Source: Loktanella sp. SALINAS62 | Lineage (GTDB): Bacteria; Pseudomonadota; Alphaproteobacteria; Rhodobacterales; Rhodobacteraceae | Assembly: GCF_018263905.1 (NCBI RefSeq) | Contig: NZ_JAAFZU010000012.1 | Span: 62,001-126,000, forward strand | Direction of reading: 5' to 3' | DNA: 64,000 nucleotides | Shown here: piece after piece, positions 37,121-46,834 of the stretch | How the letters are laid out: each line of letters opens with the position of its first letter | Numbering within the stretch: position 1 is the first letter of the stretch | Program-made: the position numbers and the translations under genes | The notes under the pieces: generated by a model | The model's database searches: none | Seen by the model: the letters and a program-made list of their open reading frames with translations, nothing else | What the model was told of the DNA's origin: nothing

Positions 37121-37641
37121 GGCCAAGGCTCCGGTTGGGTGGCGTAGGCGACGTATAGCGGATGGCGCGGGTGGCCGTGCTTTGTCAGGCCGAGTGTATG
37201 CAGACTGATCGCGCTGTCACGCAAAAGCGCACGCACCTGCGTTGCACGATCCTGATGCGCCCCGTGCACGCCCCAGCCTGCAACCACCCGCCCCGCCCCG
37301 GCGCAGGCGTTCAGCAATGCGCGGTCGTTGGTCGGGCCGATCGGGGCTGTGGCGCGTTTCAGTGCCCGCGGATCGGTGGCGCGAAACGCAAACAGGTTCA
37401 CGATCCGCAGGCCGCCGAAACCAGCGGCGCGGGCGCGCGTTTCGCACCGGGCGATGGTGGGATCGTTGGCGCGTTCCGTCGCGGTCGACGGGTTCAGCAT
37501 CACGAAACACAGCGTCGCTGCGTCGCCCCAGACCCTTGTCAGCCTGTAACGGTAGGATTCGCAGGGGGAATAGACTGCGGCGGACAAGGTGCCGTCCGCA
37601 GCCGTATGGTGCCGGTGGATCAGCCCATCAGTCGTTGTCAT
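37117..37641 (-). CDS. DUF1643 domain-containing protein
   Basis: A 174-residue protein of the DUF1643 family: [10 protein letters not shown] near residue 30, then [35 protein letters not shown] and [10 protein letters not shown] form the conserved core. The function is unknown. The gene's start overlaps the truB 3' end by 14 bases and its stop overlaps the hydrolase start by four bases, so truB, DUF1643 and the hydrolase are translationally linked on the minus strand. Confidence 0.87.
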   Translation of the reverse strand: MTTTDGLIHRHHTAADGTLSAAVYSPCESYRYRLTRVWGDAATLCFVMLNPSTATERANDPTIARCETRARAAGFGGLRIVNLFAFRATDPRALKRATAPIGPTNDRALLNACAGAGRVVAGWGVHGAHQDRATQVRALLRDSAISLHTLGLTKHGHPRHPLYVAYATQPEPWP

Positions 37642-38548
37642 GCGCCACGAAAACCCGCGACGGATGCAGGTCTGACCCCATCAGGCGACCGACCGCCACA
37701 GCTTGTCCGTCGTGCGCGGCCCAGACCTCTGTCCCGTAGGCGATGCCACTGGCGGCGATGACGGTGGCGGCATTGCCGTTGCGCAACGGCCCCAGACTGG
37801 CGGTGGGGCAGGTGACTTGCGGCAGATCGCACAGCCCGACCTGGATAGGTTGCACAAAGCTATCCAGTTCTGGCGTGCGCGCCATCGCGTCGATCCGGTC
37901 CAGTGTCAGCCCATCCGTCGCCCGGAACGGCCCGGACCAGATGCGGCGCAATTCGCGCACGTGACCATAACATCCCAGCGCCTGCCCCAGATCGCGGGCG
38001 ATGGACCTGACGTAGCCGCCCTTGCCGCACACCATTTCAAGCGTGACATGATCGGCATCGGGCCGGTCGTCCATCAACAGGCTTTCGACCCACAGCGGGC
38101 GTGCCGCAATTTCCATCGTTTCACCGTCGCGGGCGCGCTTGTACGCGCGTTCACCGTCGATCTTGACCGCTGAAAACTGGGGCGGCACCTGTTCGATATC
38201 CCCGACAAAAGCGTTCAGCGCATCCTTGATCTGATCGTCAGTCGGTCGGATGTCCGATGTGGCGATGACCTCTCCTTCGGCATCGTCGGTGTTGGTGGCC
38301 TGTCCCAAACGCATCGTGAAAACGTAAGCCTTCAGCGCGTCGGTGATATAGGGCACGGTCTTTGTCGCCTCGCCCAGTGCTACGGCCAGCACACCGGTTG
38401 CGTCGGGGTCCAGCGTTCCCGCGTGGCCTGCCTTGTTCGCATCCAGCGCCCAGCGCACCTTGTTCACGACAGAGGTCGAGGTCATTCCAGCGGGTTTGTC
38501 CACGACCAACCAGCCAGAGATATTACGCCCTTTTTTACGACGTGCCAT
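37628..38548 (-). CDS. truB: tRNA pseudouridine(55) synthase
   Basis: A 306-residue enzyme that makes pseudouridine-55 in the T-loop of tRNAs. The start has [20 protein letters not shown] and [20 protein letters not shown], where the catalytic Asp sits in GTLDP (near residue 48), and [16 protein letters not shown] is the RNA-binding motif. The C-terminal PUA-like end is present. In related genomes it stands between rbfA and rpsO; here a glycosidase gene separates it from rbfA and three accessory genes lie before rpsO. Confidence 0.95.
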   Translation of the reverse strand: MARRKKGRNISGWLVVDKPAGMTSTSVVNKVRWALDANKAGHAGTLDPDATGVLAVALGEATKTVPYITDALKAYVFTMRLGQATNTDDAEGEVIATSDIRPTDDQIKDALNAFVGDIEQVPPQFSAVKIDGERAYKRARDGETMEIAARPLWVESLLMDDRPDADHVTLEMVCGKGGYVRSIARDLGQALGCYGHVRELRRIWSGPFRATDGLTLDRIDAMARTPELDSFVQPIQVGLCDLPQVTCPTASLGPLRNGNAATVIAASGIAYGTEVWAAHDGQAVAVGRLMGSDLHPSRVFVAHDND

Positions 38549-38615
38549 GCGATGCTCCGCTTTGATGAAGCCGCGTGCTAGGCCTGTGGTGCCCGCAGGT
38601 CAAGCGTGGCGGGTA

Positions 38616-39332
38616 TCATTCGACCACACCGATCATCGGGCCCATCGGCAGGCCGAAATCATTGCGCCCCAGATCGGGGGCAAACATCCGCGACACGCGC
38701 CCGTCGAAATACAGCGCATCGGGTGTCTGCATCCGGTCCCGGAAAAACCGGGCGAAGGTGTGAAAATTCACCGGTTGGTTTGCAATGGCGAAAACGGCTG
38801 TCCGCCCGTCGGCAGTGGTGCCGACACCGTTGCGGATGTTCAGGCTGTCGCTGTCTTCCATAAAATCGGGGTGCAGCGCCCCGTTGATGACAAGCATCGG
38901 GCCAGACTGACTGGCATCCCGGCAGGCAGTCTGATTCGTCTCATAGGTCAGCGACTCGATCACGTGGGCCGTGTCATCGGTCAGACATAACAGCCCGTTG
39001 GGCAGCAAACCGAAATTGCCAGGACCATTGGACGTAATCAGCGGTGCGGTCTGTTCGCCGTTTTCGATATACAGACCAACCGCGCGGCGATCGTCGTGAT
39101 ACATCCCCGCATTCATGGCAAAGCCAAGCTGCGCAGGTTCCAGTTCAGCCGCCAGCATTTCAAATGACCCCAGAACGTTGCCATCGGCATCCCGATGGAA
39201 CAGGCGCAGGTCCTCTGTCTGGGCGTCCACCGTGCAAGCGGTAAAGGACAGATCCTCGAACGTGATATCTTCGCAGCTCGCAGCTGCCGCCGGACCGGCG
39301 AACAGCACGATACAGGCGACGATCCAGCGCAT
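38616..39332 (-). CDS. Phosphodiester glycosidase family protein (DUF2233-like)
   Basis: A 238-residue secreted protein. The N-terminus RWIVACIVLFAGPAAAASC is a signal peptide with AAA-AS cleavage. The mature part contains AMNAGMYHDD, LPNGLLCLTD, QSGPMLVINGALHP and RNGVGTTADGRTAVFAIA, which match the NAGPA/phosphodiester glycosidase fold. It may remove sugars from phosphodiester-linked glycans in the periplasm. The ATG at 39332 shares one base with the rbfA TGA (TGATG); a GTG sits just upstream. It is thus coupled to rbfA, an unlikely functional partner. Confidence 0.85.
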   Translation of the reverse strand: MRWIVACIVLFAGPAAAASCEDITFEDLSFTACTVDAQTEDLRLFHRDADGNVLGSFEMLAAELEPAQLGFAMNAGMYHDDRRAVGLYIENGEQTAPLITSNGPGNFGLLPNGLLCLTDDTAHVIESLTYETNQTACRDASQSGPMLVINGALHPDFMEDSDSLNIRNGVGTTADGRTAVFAIANQPVNFHTFARFFRDRMQTPDALYFDGRVSRMFAPDLGRNDFGLPMGPMIGVVE

Positions 39333-39733
39333 CACGTGTCGTCCTGGTCAAGATCGCGTTTCACGTTCTTTTCTTCGAACAGCGCGCGCGTGGCATCCAT
39401 CCGGTCAAAGGTGTCGTCGATTTCGAACCGGATTTCCGGGGCGAATTTGATCGACAATGCCTTGCTGACCTCGCGCCGGATTTCGTGGCGCGATTTGCGC
39501 AGCGCTGCCAGCATCTCGTCTTTCTGGCCGCCGCCCAGTGGCAGGACATACGCCGTGGCGACGCTTAAATCAGGAGAGCAGCGCACCTCGCCCACGGTAA
39601 TCGACATGCGCGCCAGCGCAGGATCGTGGATTTCGCCGCGTTGCAACAGTTCGGACAGGCGGCGGCGGATCAATTCGCCGACACGCAGTTGTCGTTGGTT
39701 TGGGCCGGAGCCAGAGGAGTTCTTTTTAGCCAT
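39332..39733 (-). CDS. rbfA: 30S ribosome-binding factor A
   Basis: A 133-residue KH-like protein for late 16S rRNA maturation and cold adaptation. Recognisable blocks are QLRVGELIRRRLSELLQRGE at the start, MSITVGEVRCSPDLSVATAY in the middle, and EIRFEIDDTFDRMDATRALF near the C-terminus. I chose the ATG at 39733 (MAKKN); another ATG nine bases earlier gives three more residues. It is divergent from dapB. infB, its usual upstream neighbour, is not present. Confidence 0.93.
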   Translation of the reverse strand: MAKKNSSGSGPNQRQLRVGELIRRRLSELLQRGEIHDPALARMSITVGEVRCSPDLSVATAYVLPLGGGQKDEMLAALRKSRHEIRREVSKALSIKFAPEIRFEIDDTFDRMDATRALFEEKNVKRDLDQDDT

Positions 39734-39831
39734 GACCCCCATCTAACGACGACGCCACCGATTTCCAAGCGAGGGTTTTCCCCGCCCCCTGCTGCGGCTA
39801 TCAGTATGGCCAGCAACAAAAGGATACGGCC

Positions 39832-40641
39832 ATGACGGATATGCCGGGGATCGTGATAACGGGCGCATCGGGTCGGATGGGGCGGATGCTGGTGCAGTCG
39901 GTCGCTTCGTCGGATGCCTGCCGACTGGTCGGCGCATTGGAACGGCCGGGCCATGACTGGATTGGCCGCGACGTGGGTGACGCGATGGGTGGTGCAGCGC
40001 TGGGTGTCGCAGTGACGGACGATCCGGTTGCCGCATTCGCGCAGGCGCAGGCAGTCATCGATTTTTCCGCCCCGGCTGCGACGGTCCAATTTGCAGGCCT
40101 TGCGGCGCAGGCGCGCGCTGTGCATGTCATCGGCACAACGGGGCTAAGCGCTGCCGATATCGACGCCATCGACCGTGCGGCACATCACGCTGTGATCGTG
40201 CGTGCGGGCAACATGTCGCTGGGTGTCAACCTGCTGACACTGCTGACGCGCAAGGTGGCGGCGGCACTGGATGCCGATTTCGATATCGAAATCATCGAAG
40301 CCCACCATCGGCACAAGGTCGATGCGCCCTCTGGCACCGCCCTGATGCTTGGAGAGGCTGCCGCTCAAGGGCGCGGCGTCGATCTGGCGGATGTGCGCGA
40401 TTCAGGCCGCGACGGTATGACCGGCGCCCGCAAACGTGGCGACATCGGGTTTCACGCGGTGCGGGGGGGTGACATTGTCGGTGATCACGACGTGCTTTTT
40501 GCCGCCGATGGCGAACAGATCACACTGCGCCACCGAGCAACAGATCGCAGCGTCTTTGCCCGCGGTGCGCTAAAGGCAGCACTTTGGGGTCAGGACAAGA
40601 CGCCGGGACATTATGACATGTTGAACGTTTTGGGACTTTGA
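39832..40641 (+). CDS. dapB: 4-hydroxy-tetrahydrodipicolinate reductase
   Basis: A 269-residue enzyme of lysine and diaminopimelate synthesis. The NAD(P)-binding motif [15 protein letters not shown] lies at residues 9-23, the catalytic segment [18 protein letters not shown] near residue 150 contains the conserved His-His and Lys, and the substrate-binding [17 protein letters not shown] follows. AAAGGA stands seven bases before the ATG. It is divergent from rbfA over a gap of about 100 bases. A secreted protein gene follows. Confidence 0.95.
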   Translation: MTDMPGIVITGASGRMGRMLVQSVASSDACRLVGALERPGHDWIGRDVGDAMGGAALGVAVTDDPVAAFAQAQAVIDFSAPAATVQFAGLAAQARAVHVIGTTGLSAADIDAIDRAAHHAVIVRAGNMSLGVNLLTLLTRKVAAALDADFDIEIIEAHHRHKVDAPSGTALMLGEAAAQGRGVDLADVRDSGRDGMTGARKRGDIGFHAVRGGDIVGDHDVLFAADGEQITLRHRATDRSVFARGALKAALWGQDKTPGHYDMLNVLGL

Positions 40642-40678
40642 AGGACGGTTACAACGCGAGGGTTGGAAGGGTTGAGTG

Positions 40679-41035
40679 ATGTATCTGCGACTTGCCGTGC
40701 TTGCTGCGTTTTTCCCTGTCGCCGCATTGGCGCAGGACTGGCAGCGGGTGAGCGACGAAAACGAATTCCTGTCCCTCGTCAGCACGCAGCGCCTGACGCA
40801 TCTGCTGTACAACATCGACATCACCGTATCGCCAACCGGCGCGATTGCGGGCGACGCGGTGGGCTGGGATGTGACCGGGGAATGGTCGTGGCAGGATGGG
40901 TATTTCTGCCGCAGCCTGTTTTGGGGTGGCGATGATCTGGGCTATAATTGCCTACTGGTCGAAGCGCGCGGTGACGAATTGCGGTTCACCGTGGATCAGG
41001 GCACTGGCCGGTCTGCCAGCCTGCGCCTGCGCTAG
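40679..41035 (+). CDS. Small secreted hypothetical protein
   Basis: A 118-residue protein with a clear signal peptide (MYLRLAVLAAFFPVAALAQD, cleavage after ALA). The mature part is about 99 residues with two cysteines in FCRSLFWG and NCLLVEARG, suitable for one disulfide bond. No family recognised. The ATG at 40679 follows GAAGGGTTGAG; a GTG just before is an alternative. Its stop overlaps that of the DUF1674 gene on the opposite strand by three bases. Confidence 0.75.
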   Translation: MYLRLAVLAAFFPVAALAQDWQRVSDENEFLSLVSTQRLTHLLYNIDITVSPTGAIAGDAVGWDVTGEWSWQDGYFCRSLFWGGDDLGYNCLLVEARGDELRFTVDQGTGRSASLRLR

Positions 41036-41208
41036 AAATCGATCGCCAATCCCTTGTTTTCCCAGTCCCCGTAACGGACGGGTTCCGGTCCGTCCCGGCC
41101 ACCGTGTTCTTTCGGTAATTCCACTGCGGCTGCGGCCTTGCGGCGTTCTTCGGCCTCTGCAAGGGCGCGGCGCGCAGCGGGGGGCAGGTCGTCGTTTTGA
41201 TCTGTCAT
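41032..41208 (-). CDS. DUF1674 protein, succinate dehydrogenase assembly factor 4-like
   Basis: A 58-residue protein with the DUF1674/SdhAF4 C-terminal motif GGRDGPEPVRYGDWENKG followed by LAIDF at the very end, preceded by an Ala/Glu-rich helix. In mitochondria the homologue protects flavinated SdhA before complex II assembly; the bacterial role is presumed similar. The ATG at 41208 has AAGGA nine bases upstream. It converges with the secreted hypothetical gene, the stops overlapping. sdh genes are not in the window. Confidence 0.85.
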   Translation of the reverse strand: MTDQNDDLPPAARRALAEAEERRKAAAAVELPKEHGGRDGPEPVRYGDWENKGLAIDF

Positions 41209-41275
41209 GGTCAAGTCCTTGCCGGTCTGTCCCTGCTGATATACGTCGCGCAGCACACCCTACAAGGTTTTCGTC

Positions 41276-42547
41276 ATGGATACTTCCGGTCTTGCACCAC
41301 GCCGCGCCGCGCATCACCTGCTGCAACAGGTCACAACCGAAGACCGTTTGCTGTCCGAATTGATCGGGGCTGGCGCGCTGGATCATCTGGCACCGCAGGA
41401 TCGCGCCCGCGCACAGCGACTGGCCACCGATACGTTGCGGATGCTGGATCGCGCTGATCGGATGTTGAAACCGCATCTGCGCCAGACGCCTGCAGATCAC
41501 GTGATGAATGCCCTGCGGCTGGGCACGGTCGAACTGGGGCAGGGCGAAGCCGCACACGGTGTCGTCAACGCCTATGTCGAAATTGTCGCGCGCAATCCCC
41601 ACACCGGACGGCTGAAAGGGCTGACCAACGCCGTGCTGCGCAAGATCGCCGCCGAAGGTCCGGCCAAATGGAACGCGATGCCGCTGCCCTTGCTGCCCGG
41701 CTGGCTGCGGCAACCGCTGGTGGCGGCATGGGGCCGTGCCGATGTGCAGGCGATGGAATCCGTGCAGGCCGTGGCGCCCCCATTGGATGTGACCCCCAAG
41801 GGCGACGCTGCTGACGTCGCCGCCGCTCTGGGCGGTCAGGTGCTGCCGACGGGATCGGTGCGCGTTCACGATGCAGGTCAGGTCAGCCAGATGCCCGGTT
41901 TCGACACGGGTGACTGGTGGGTGCAGGACGCGGCTGCCGCGATCCCCGTGCGCCTGCTGGGTGATGTCGCGGGTCTGTCCGCGCTTGATCTGTGCGCGGC
42001 GCCCGGCGGCAAGACACTGCAACTGGCGGCGGCGGGTGCTGTTGTGACGGCCGTGGATAATTCCGCCACCCGGCAGCAACGGGTGGGCGAAAACCTGCGC
42101 CGGATCGGGCTGACCGCCGATGTCCGCACGGCCGATGCTTTTGACGTGACGGGCCAGTGGGATGTGGTGATGCTGGATGCGCCCTGTTCCGCAACGGGGA
42201 CGATGCGCCGCCATCCCGATCTGCCATATGCCAAGGACGGCGCGGAATTCGGCGGTTTGATCGACCAGCAGACCGCGATGATCGACCACGCGCTGACGCT
42301 TGTGAAACCTGGTGGCCGCCTGCTTTTCTGCACGTGCTCTTTGCTGCCCGACGAAGGCGAAGTGCAGGCCGAAGAGGCACTGCAACGCCATCCGGACCTG
42401 ACCGTCGATCGTGTCGCACTGGATCGTCCGGGGATCGACCCCGGCTGGATCACGCCCGAAGGCGGATTGCGCCTGCGCCCTGATTATTGGGCGGACATCG
42501 GTGGCATGGACGGGTTCTATGCGGTGGTCCTGACAAAGCCTGCGTGA
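41276..42547 (+). CDS. rsmB: 16S rRNA m5C methyltransferase, RsmB/NOL1-type
   Basis: A 423-residue RNA methyltransferase with an N-terminal NusB-like domain (residues 5-140) and a Rossmann methyltransferase domain. SAM motif I is ALDLCAAPGGKTLQLAA near residues 237-253. The catalytic cysteines of m5C enzymes are present in LDAPCSATGTMRRHPD and LLFCTCSLLPDEGE. RsmB methylates C967 in E. coli. Position upstream of the heparinase gene and purH suggests normal housekeeping context. The ATG at 41276 overlaps no other gene. Confidence 0.9.
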   Translation: MDTSGLAPRRAAHHLLQQVTTEDRLLSELIGAGALDHLAPQDRARAQRLATDTLRMLDRADRMLKPHLRQTPADHVMNALRLGTVELGQGEAAHGVVNAYVEIVARNPHTGRLKGLTNAVLRKIAAEGPAKWNAMPLPLLPGWLRQPLVAAWGRADVQAMESVQAVAPPLDVTPKGDAADVAAALGGQVLPTGSVRVHDAGQVSQMPGFDTGDWWVQDAAAAIPVRLLGDVAGLSALDLCAAPGGKTLQLAAAGAVVTAVDNSATRQQRVGENLRRIGLTADVRTADAFDVTGQWDVVMLDAPCSATGTMRRHPDLPYAKDGAEFGGLIDQQTAMIDHALTLVKPGGRLLFCTCSLLPDEGEVQAEEALQRHPDLTVDRVALDRPGIDPGWITPEGGLRLRPDYWADIGGMDGFYAVVLTKPA

Positions 42548-42585
42548 CAGGGCCGTGACCCTGCGCTAACCTGCCGCCAACAAGA

Positions 42586-44379
42586 ATGCGAAACCGCAGA
42601 TCGAGGCAGCAGGTGGCACAGTCCCCATCCTGGCGAACGCGCCGCACGGCGTATTTGCACAGATATCATGCGCGCCGCGCCGCGCGCGCCAAACCTGCGA
42701 CCGGATTCGTGTCGCAGCCGGAACCGCGCAGCATCGGGCATTTCGCGCGTGGCCGGCAGTTGCTTGCCGGTAACTTTTTGTTCGCGGGTGTGCTGACGAC
42801 CTCCCCCGGTGGGTCGATCTGGGATGCGCAGGGCGACCGCGATCTGGTCGATCAGGAATTGCATGGGTTTGCTTGGCTGGATGATCTGGCAGCGGTCGGG
42901 GATGGCCGCGCGCGGGCTGCTGCGCAGAAATGGGTGGCGGAATGGATCGTTGCGTCGGGTGACGGGTCCGGCCCCGGATGGACGCCGGACCTGACGGGCC
43001 GTCGTCTGATCCGCTGGATTTCGCATGGTTTGTTCCTGTTGCGCGGTCTGGACCGGGCGTCGCAGGACCACATTTTTCGCAGTCTGGGCCAGCAAACGCT
43101 GTTTTTGTCACGCCGCTGGAAAGCCACGCGCGCCGGATTGCCCCGGTTCGAGGCATTGGCCGGCATGGTTTATGCGGGCCTGTCGCTGGAAGGCATGGAA
43201 CATCTGGCAGATCCCGCCATTGCCGCCCTCGCAGTGGATTGCGCGGTCAGCATCGGGCCGGATGGTGGCATCGCATCGCGCAATCCCGAAGAGTTGCTGG
43301 ATATCCTGACCTTGCTGATGTGGGCGACAGAGGCATTGGAAGCCAGCGACCGTCCCGTGCCACAACCGCTTGCCGACGCCGTAACGCGGATCGTGCCGAC
43401 CCTGCGGACCCTGCGCCATGCGGATGGGGGTCTTGCGCGGTTTCACGGCGGCGGGCGTGGTCTGGACGGTCGGCTGGATCAGGCGCTGGCCCGCGTGGAT
43501 CGGTCGATTGCCGGGGCCGGAACCACAGGCATGGGGTTTGCGCGGATCGCGGCAGGGCGCACCACGCTGATTGCGGATGGTGCGCCGCCGCCACAGGGGA
43601 ACGAATCGTTCAATGCCCATGCATCAACCCTTGCGTTTGAATTGACCTCTGGCCGGCGCCCGGTGGTGGTGAACTGCGGGTCCGGCGTGACATTCGGTGC
43701 AGACTGGCGGCGCGCCGGTCGTGCGACGCCCAGTCATTCGACACTGTGTATCGCGGGCTATTCGTCGTCACGTCTGGGGGCGCCTGCATTGGTGGGTGGT
43801 CTGACCCGCGAACCGCTGATCGACCAGCCCGACGATGTGCAATGCATCGTCACCCGCATGGACGACGGCCACCGGGTCGAGCTTTCGCACGATGGTTTTC
43901 AACTGACACATGGGCAGACCCATGCACGGATTCTGGAAATGACGCTGGATGGCCGCGGTCTGGTCGGTGAAGACCTGCTGACCACCCTGTCGTCCATCGA
44001 CAAGGAACGATTCGACCGCGCGCGCGGTCTGACAGGCGGGGCGATCCCCTTTGCCGTGCGGTTTCATCTGCACCCCGATATCGAAGCGCATGTCGATCTG
44101 GGTGGCGCCGCTGTATCAATCGCGTTGAAGTCTGGGGAAATCTGGGTGTTCCGGCACGACGGTCACGCCGATCTGACACTTCAGCCGTCCGTCTACCTTG
44201 AATCTGGCCGATTGAAGCCGCGCGCGGCGCAACAGGTGGTTTTAACCGGGTCCGCTTTGTCTTATGCGACCCGCATCCGCTGGTCGCTGACCAAGGCGCA
44301 GGACACACCTGATGTGGTCCGCGATCTTGCTCCCGCACGCCCGCAGGATGATGACGCATCAATCGAGGACGCCCCATGA
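42586..44379 (+). CDS. Heparinase II/III family protein
   Basis: A 597-residue protein with an alpha/alpha-toroid N-terminal half and a heparinase II/III C-terminal beta domain ([37 protein letters not shown] near residues 345-405). Enzymes of this family cleave acidic polysaccharides by beta-elimination. There is no signal peptide: the N-terminus is Arg-rich (RNRRSRQQ), so either it is cytoplasmic or exported by another route. Its stop overlaps the purH ATG (ATGA), so it is coupled to purine synthesis genes in a way that seems positional rather than functional. Confidence 0.82.
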   Translation: MRNRRSRQQVAQSPSWRTRRTAYLHRYHARRAARAKPATGFVSQPEPRSIGHFARGRQLLAGNFLFAGVLTTSPGGSIWDAQGDRDLVDQELHGFAWLDDLAAVGDGRARAAAQKWVAEWIVASGDGSGPGWTPDLTGRRLIRWISHGLFLLRGLDRASQDHIFRSLGQQTLFLSRRWKATRAGLPRFEALAGMVYAGLSLEGMEHLADPAIAALAVDCAVSIGPDGGIASRNPEELLDILTLLMWATEALEASDRPVPQPLADAVTRIVPTLRTLRHADGGLARFHGGGRGLDGRLDQALARVDRSIAGAGTTGMGFARIAAGRTTLIADGAPPPQGNESFNAHASTLAFELTSGRRPVVVNCGSGVTFGADWRRAGRATPSHSTLCIAGYSSSRLGAPALVGGLTREPLIDQPDDVQCIVTRMDDGHRVELSHDGFQLTHGQTHARILEMTLDGRGLVGEDLLTTLSSIDKERFDRARGLTGGAIPFAVRFHLHPDIEAHVDLGGAAVSIALKSGEIWVFRHDGHADLTLQPSVYLESGRLKPRAAQQVVLTGSALSYATRIRWSLTKAQDTPDVVRDLAPARPQDDDASIEDAP

Positions 44380-45965
44380 CCGATCTTTATCCCCTGCGCC
44401 GCGCACTGCTGAGTGTTTCCGACAAGACCGGCCTGATCGCATTGGGTCAGGCATTGGCCGCGCGCGGTGTCGACCTTGTTTCGACCGGCGGATCAGCGCA
44501 GGCGCTGCGCGATGCGGGGCTGGATGTGCGCGATGTGGCGGATGTGACGGGCTTTCCCGAAATGATGGATGGACGGGTCAAGACCCTGCATCCGGTGGTG
44601 CACGGCGGTTTGCTGGCGGTGCGTGACAATGCCGATCATCGTGCGGCCATGGATCAGCACGACATCGGCGGGATCGATCTGCTGGTCGTGAACCTGTATC
44701 CGTTCGAAGAAACCGTGGCCAAGGGCGGCGATTACGCCACCTGTATCGAAAACATTGACATCGGCGGTCCGGCAATGATCCGGTCGGCGGCCAAGAACCA
44801 CGCCTTTGTCACCGTTGTGACGGATGTGCAGGACTATGACGCGCTGCTGGCGGAACTGGACGCGCACGACGGCCAGACCTCTCTGGCGTTCCGCAAGGGG
44901 TTGGCCCAGACCGCCTATGGCCGCACGGCGGCCTATGACACTGCTGTCAGCACGTGGATGGCGGGTGCGATCGATCTGGACACACCACGTCGCCGCAGCT
45001 TTGCCGGAACCCTGCGGCAGGAATTGCGCTACGGCGAAAACCCGCATCAGTCCGCCAGCTTCTATACCGATGGATCGGACCGGCCCGGTGTCGCCACGGC
45101 GACGCAGCATCAGGGCAAGGCGCTGTCTTACAACAACATCAACGACACCGATGCCGCATTTGAACTGGTGGCGGAATTCGACCCTGCGGACGGTCCTGCC
45201 GTGGCAATCATCAAACACGCGAATCCCTGCGGTGTGGCGCGGGGCACGACCCTGCTGGACGCCTATACCAAAGCATTCGACTGTGATCGCACCAGCGCGT
45301 TCGGTGGCATCGTCGCCCTGAACACACCGCTGGATGAAGAAACGGCCAAGGCCATCGCAGAGATTTTTACCGAAGTCGTCATTGCGCCCGGTGCATCCGA
45401 CGCGGCCCGCGCCGTGTTCGCAGCGAAAAAGAACCTGCGCCTGCTGACGACGGACGGATTGCCCGACCCCAAGGCGCCCGTGATGACCTACCGTCAGGTG
45501 GCGGGCGGTATGCTGGTGCAGGACAAGGACACGGGCCATGTGGCCGCAGATGATCTGCGCGTCGTGACCAAGGCACAGCCGACCGATGACCAGATGGCGG
45601 ACCTGCGCTTTGCTTGGTCAGTCGCCAAGCATGTGAAATCCAACGCCATCGTCTACGTCAAGGACGGGGCCACCGTCGGCGTCGGTGCAGGCCAGATGAG
45701 CCGTCTGGACAGCGCCCTGATCGCCGCGAAAAAAGCAGAACGCATGGCCGACGCGATGGATCTGCCGGAACCGCTGACGCGCGGCAGTGCCGTGGCGTCG
45801 GATGCGTTCTTTCCCTTTGCCGATGGCCTGATGGAAGCGGCTGCCGCCGGGGCCACCTGTGTCATCCAACCCGGCGGGTCGATGCGCGATGACGAAGTGA
45901 TCGCTGCTGCCGACGCTGCCGGAATCGCCATGGTCTTTACCGGCATGCGCCACTTCAAGCACTAG
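44376..45965 (+). CDS. purH: AICAR transformylase/IMP cyclohydrolase
   Basis: A 529-residue bifunctional enzyme for the last two steps of IMP synthesis. The N-terminal MGS-like cyclohydrolase domain (residues 1-150) starts [14 protein letters not shown] and contains [17 protein letters not shown]. The transformylase domain follows with [27 protein letters not shown] and the C-terminal [11 protein letters not shown]. Length is normal. The ATG overlaps the heparinase stop, and lspA follows after nine bases, so these genes form one likely operon. Confidence 0.96.
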   Translation: MTDLYPLRRALLSVSDKTGLIALGQALAARGVDLVSTGGSAQALRDAGLDVRDVADVTGFPEMMDGRVKTLHPVVHGGLLAVRDNADHRAAMDQHDIGGIDLLVVNLYPFEETVAKGGDYATCIENIDIGGPAMIRSAAKNHAFVTVVTDVQDYDALLAELDAHDGQTSLAFRKGLAQTAYGRTAAYDTAVSTWMAGAIDLDTPRRRSFAGTLRQELRYGENPHQSASFYTDGSDRPGVATATQHQGKALSYNNINDTDAAFELVAEFDPADGPAVAIIKHANPCGVARGTTLLDAYTKAFDCDRTSAFGGIVALNTPLDEETAKAIAEIFTEVVIAPGASDAARAVFAAKKNLRLLTTDGLPDPKAPVMTYRQVAGGMLVQDKDTGHVAADDLRVVTKAQPTDDQMADLRFAWSVAKHVKSNAIVYVKDGATVGVGAGQMSRLDSALIAAKKAERMADAMDLPEPLTRGSAVASDAFFPFADGLMEAAAAGATCVIQPGGSMRDDEVIAAADAAGIAMVFTGMRHFKH

Positions 45966-45974
45966 GAACATCTG

Positions 45975-46466
45975 ATGCGATTGGTTTTCTGGGCGGGTTT
46001 CTGGACGTTTCTTATCGATCAGGCGAGCAAATACGCCGTGGTCCATTGGGCCGATCTGATGACGCGCCAGCAGATCGACGTGGCCCCGCCGTTTCTGGTG
46101 TTCCAGATGGCGTGGAATCGGGGCGTGAACTTTGGCCTTGGGGCCGGGGCGGATCTGCGCTGGCTGCTGATCGCCGTTGCGATTGCGATTTCGGCCGCTG
46201 TCCTGATCTGGCTGTGGCGGACCGGCGGAACGAAATGGATCTATATCTCTGCCGGGCTGCTGGTGGGCGGTGCGCTGGGCAATGTCGTGGACCGGGTTCT
46301 GTATGGCGCCGTCGCGGATTTCATCAACATGAGCTGTTGCGGATTTAACAATCCGTTTGCGTTCAACGTGGCGGATGTTGCGATCTTTGCCGGGGCCATC
46401 GGTCTGGCGTTCCTGCCGCAGCCGCCGAACACAAAGACCAAAACCAAGTCCCGCAAGGCCGGGTGA
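45975..46466 (+). CDS. lspA: Lipoprotein signal peptidase
   Basis: A 163-residue inner-membrane aspartic peptidase that cleaves prolipoprotein signals. Four membrane helices are visible. The two catalytic aspartates lie in GGALGNVVDRVLYGAVADF (near residue 112) and FNVADVAIFAGAIG (near residue 138). It would process the lipoproteins seen in this window (for example at 29662, 46520 and 52652). It follows purH by nine bases and precedes a DUF3035 lipoprotein gene. Confidence 0.93.
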   Translation: MRLVFWAGFWTFLIDQASKYAVVHWADLMTRQQIDVAPPFLVFQMAWNRGVNFGLGAGADLRWLLIAVAIAISAAVLIWLWRTGGTKWIYISAGLLVGGALGNVVDRVLYGAVADFINMSCCGFNNPFAFNVADVAIFAGAIGLAFLPQPPNTKTKTKSRKAG

Positions 46467-46519
46467 CGCCGCCGTTTTTCTGCGCTAGAACAACGCACCG
46501 GGCCACGCAAAGGACGACC

Positions 46520-46747
46520 ATGCGCCATCTTGTTTCCACAGCCGCTTTACTTGCGATACTTGCCGGGTGCAGTGGCGCAACCGGGTCCGAAGGGCCGGAT
46601 GAATTTTCGGTCATTCCGCAACGTCCGTTGATTATTCCCGACACGAACGCACTGCCTGTCCCGCAACCGGGTGGCACCAATCCTGCCGATCTGGACCCGC
46701 GCGCGCAGGCGATCCGCGCCTTGGGTGGTCGCAGTGCGGGCAACTGA
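46520..46747 (+). CDS. DUF3035 (BamF-like) lipoprotein
   Basis: A 75-residue protein with a lipoprotein signal (LLAILAGC lipobox near residue 17) and the DUF3035 core GPDEFSVIPQRPLIIP followed by a Pro-rich stretch. In Caulobacter a related protein, BamF, is an accessory of the outer-membrane BAM complex. The gene is shorter than typical DUF3035 proteins. AAAGGACG lies before the ATG at 46520. It follows lspA, which would process it, and precedes the M16 peptidase pair. Confidence 0.75.
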   Translation: MRHLVSTAALLAILAGCSGATGSEGPDEFSVIPQRPLIIPDTNALPVPQPGGTNPADLDPRAQAIRALGGRSAGN

Positions 46748-46834
46748 CGCTGCTGTCACATCCGCGTAGGGCAGGTTGCAAGTCGGGTCACAGACCATAA
46801 GTTGCTGTGAACGTTCATCAACCGCAGGCGACAC

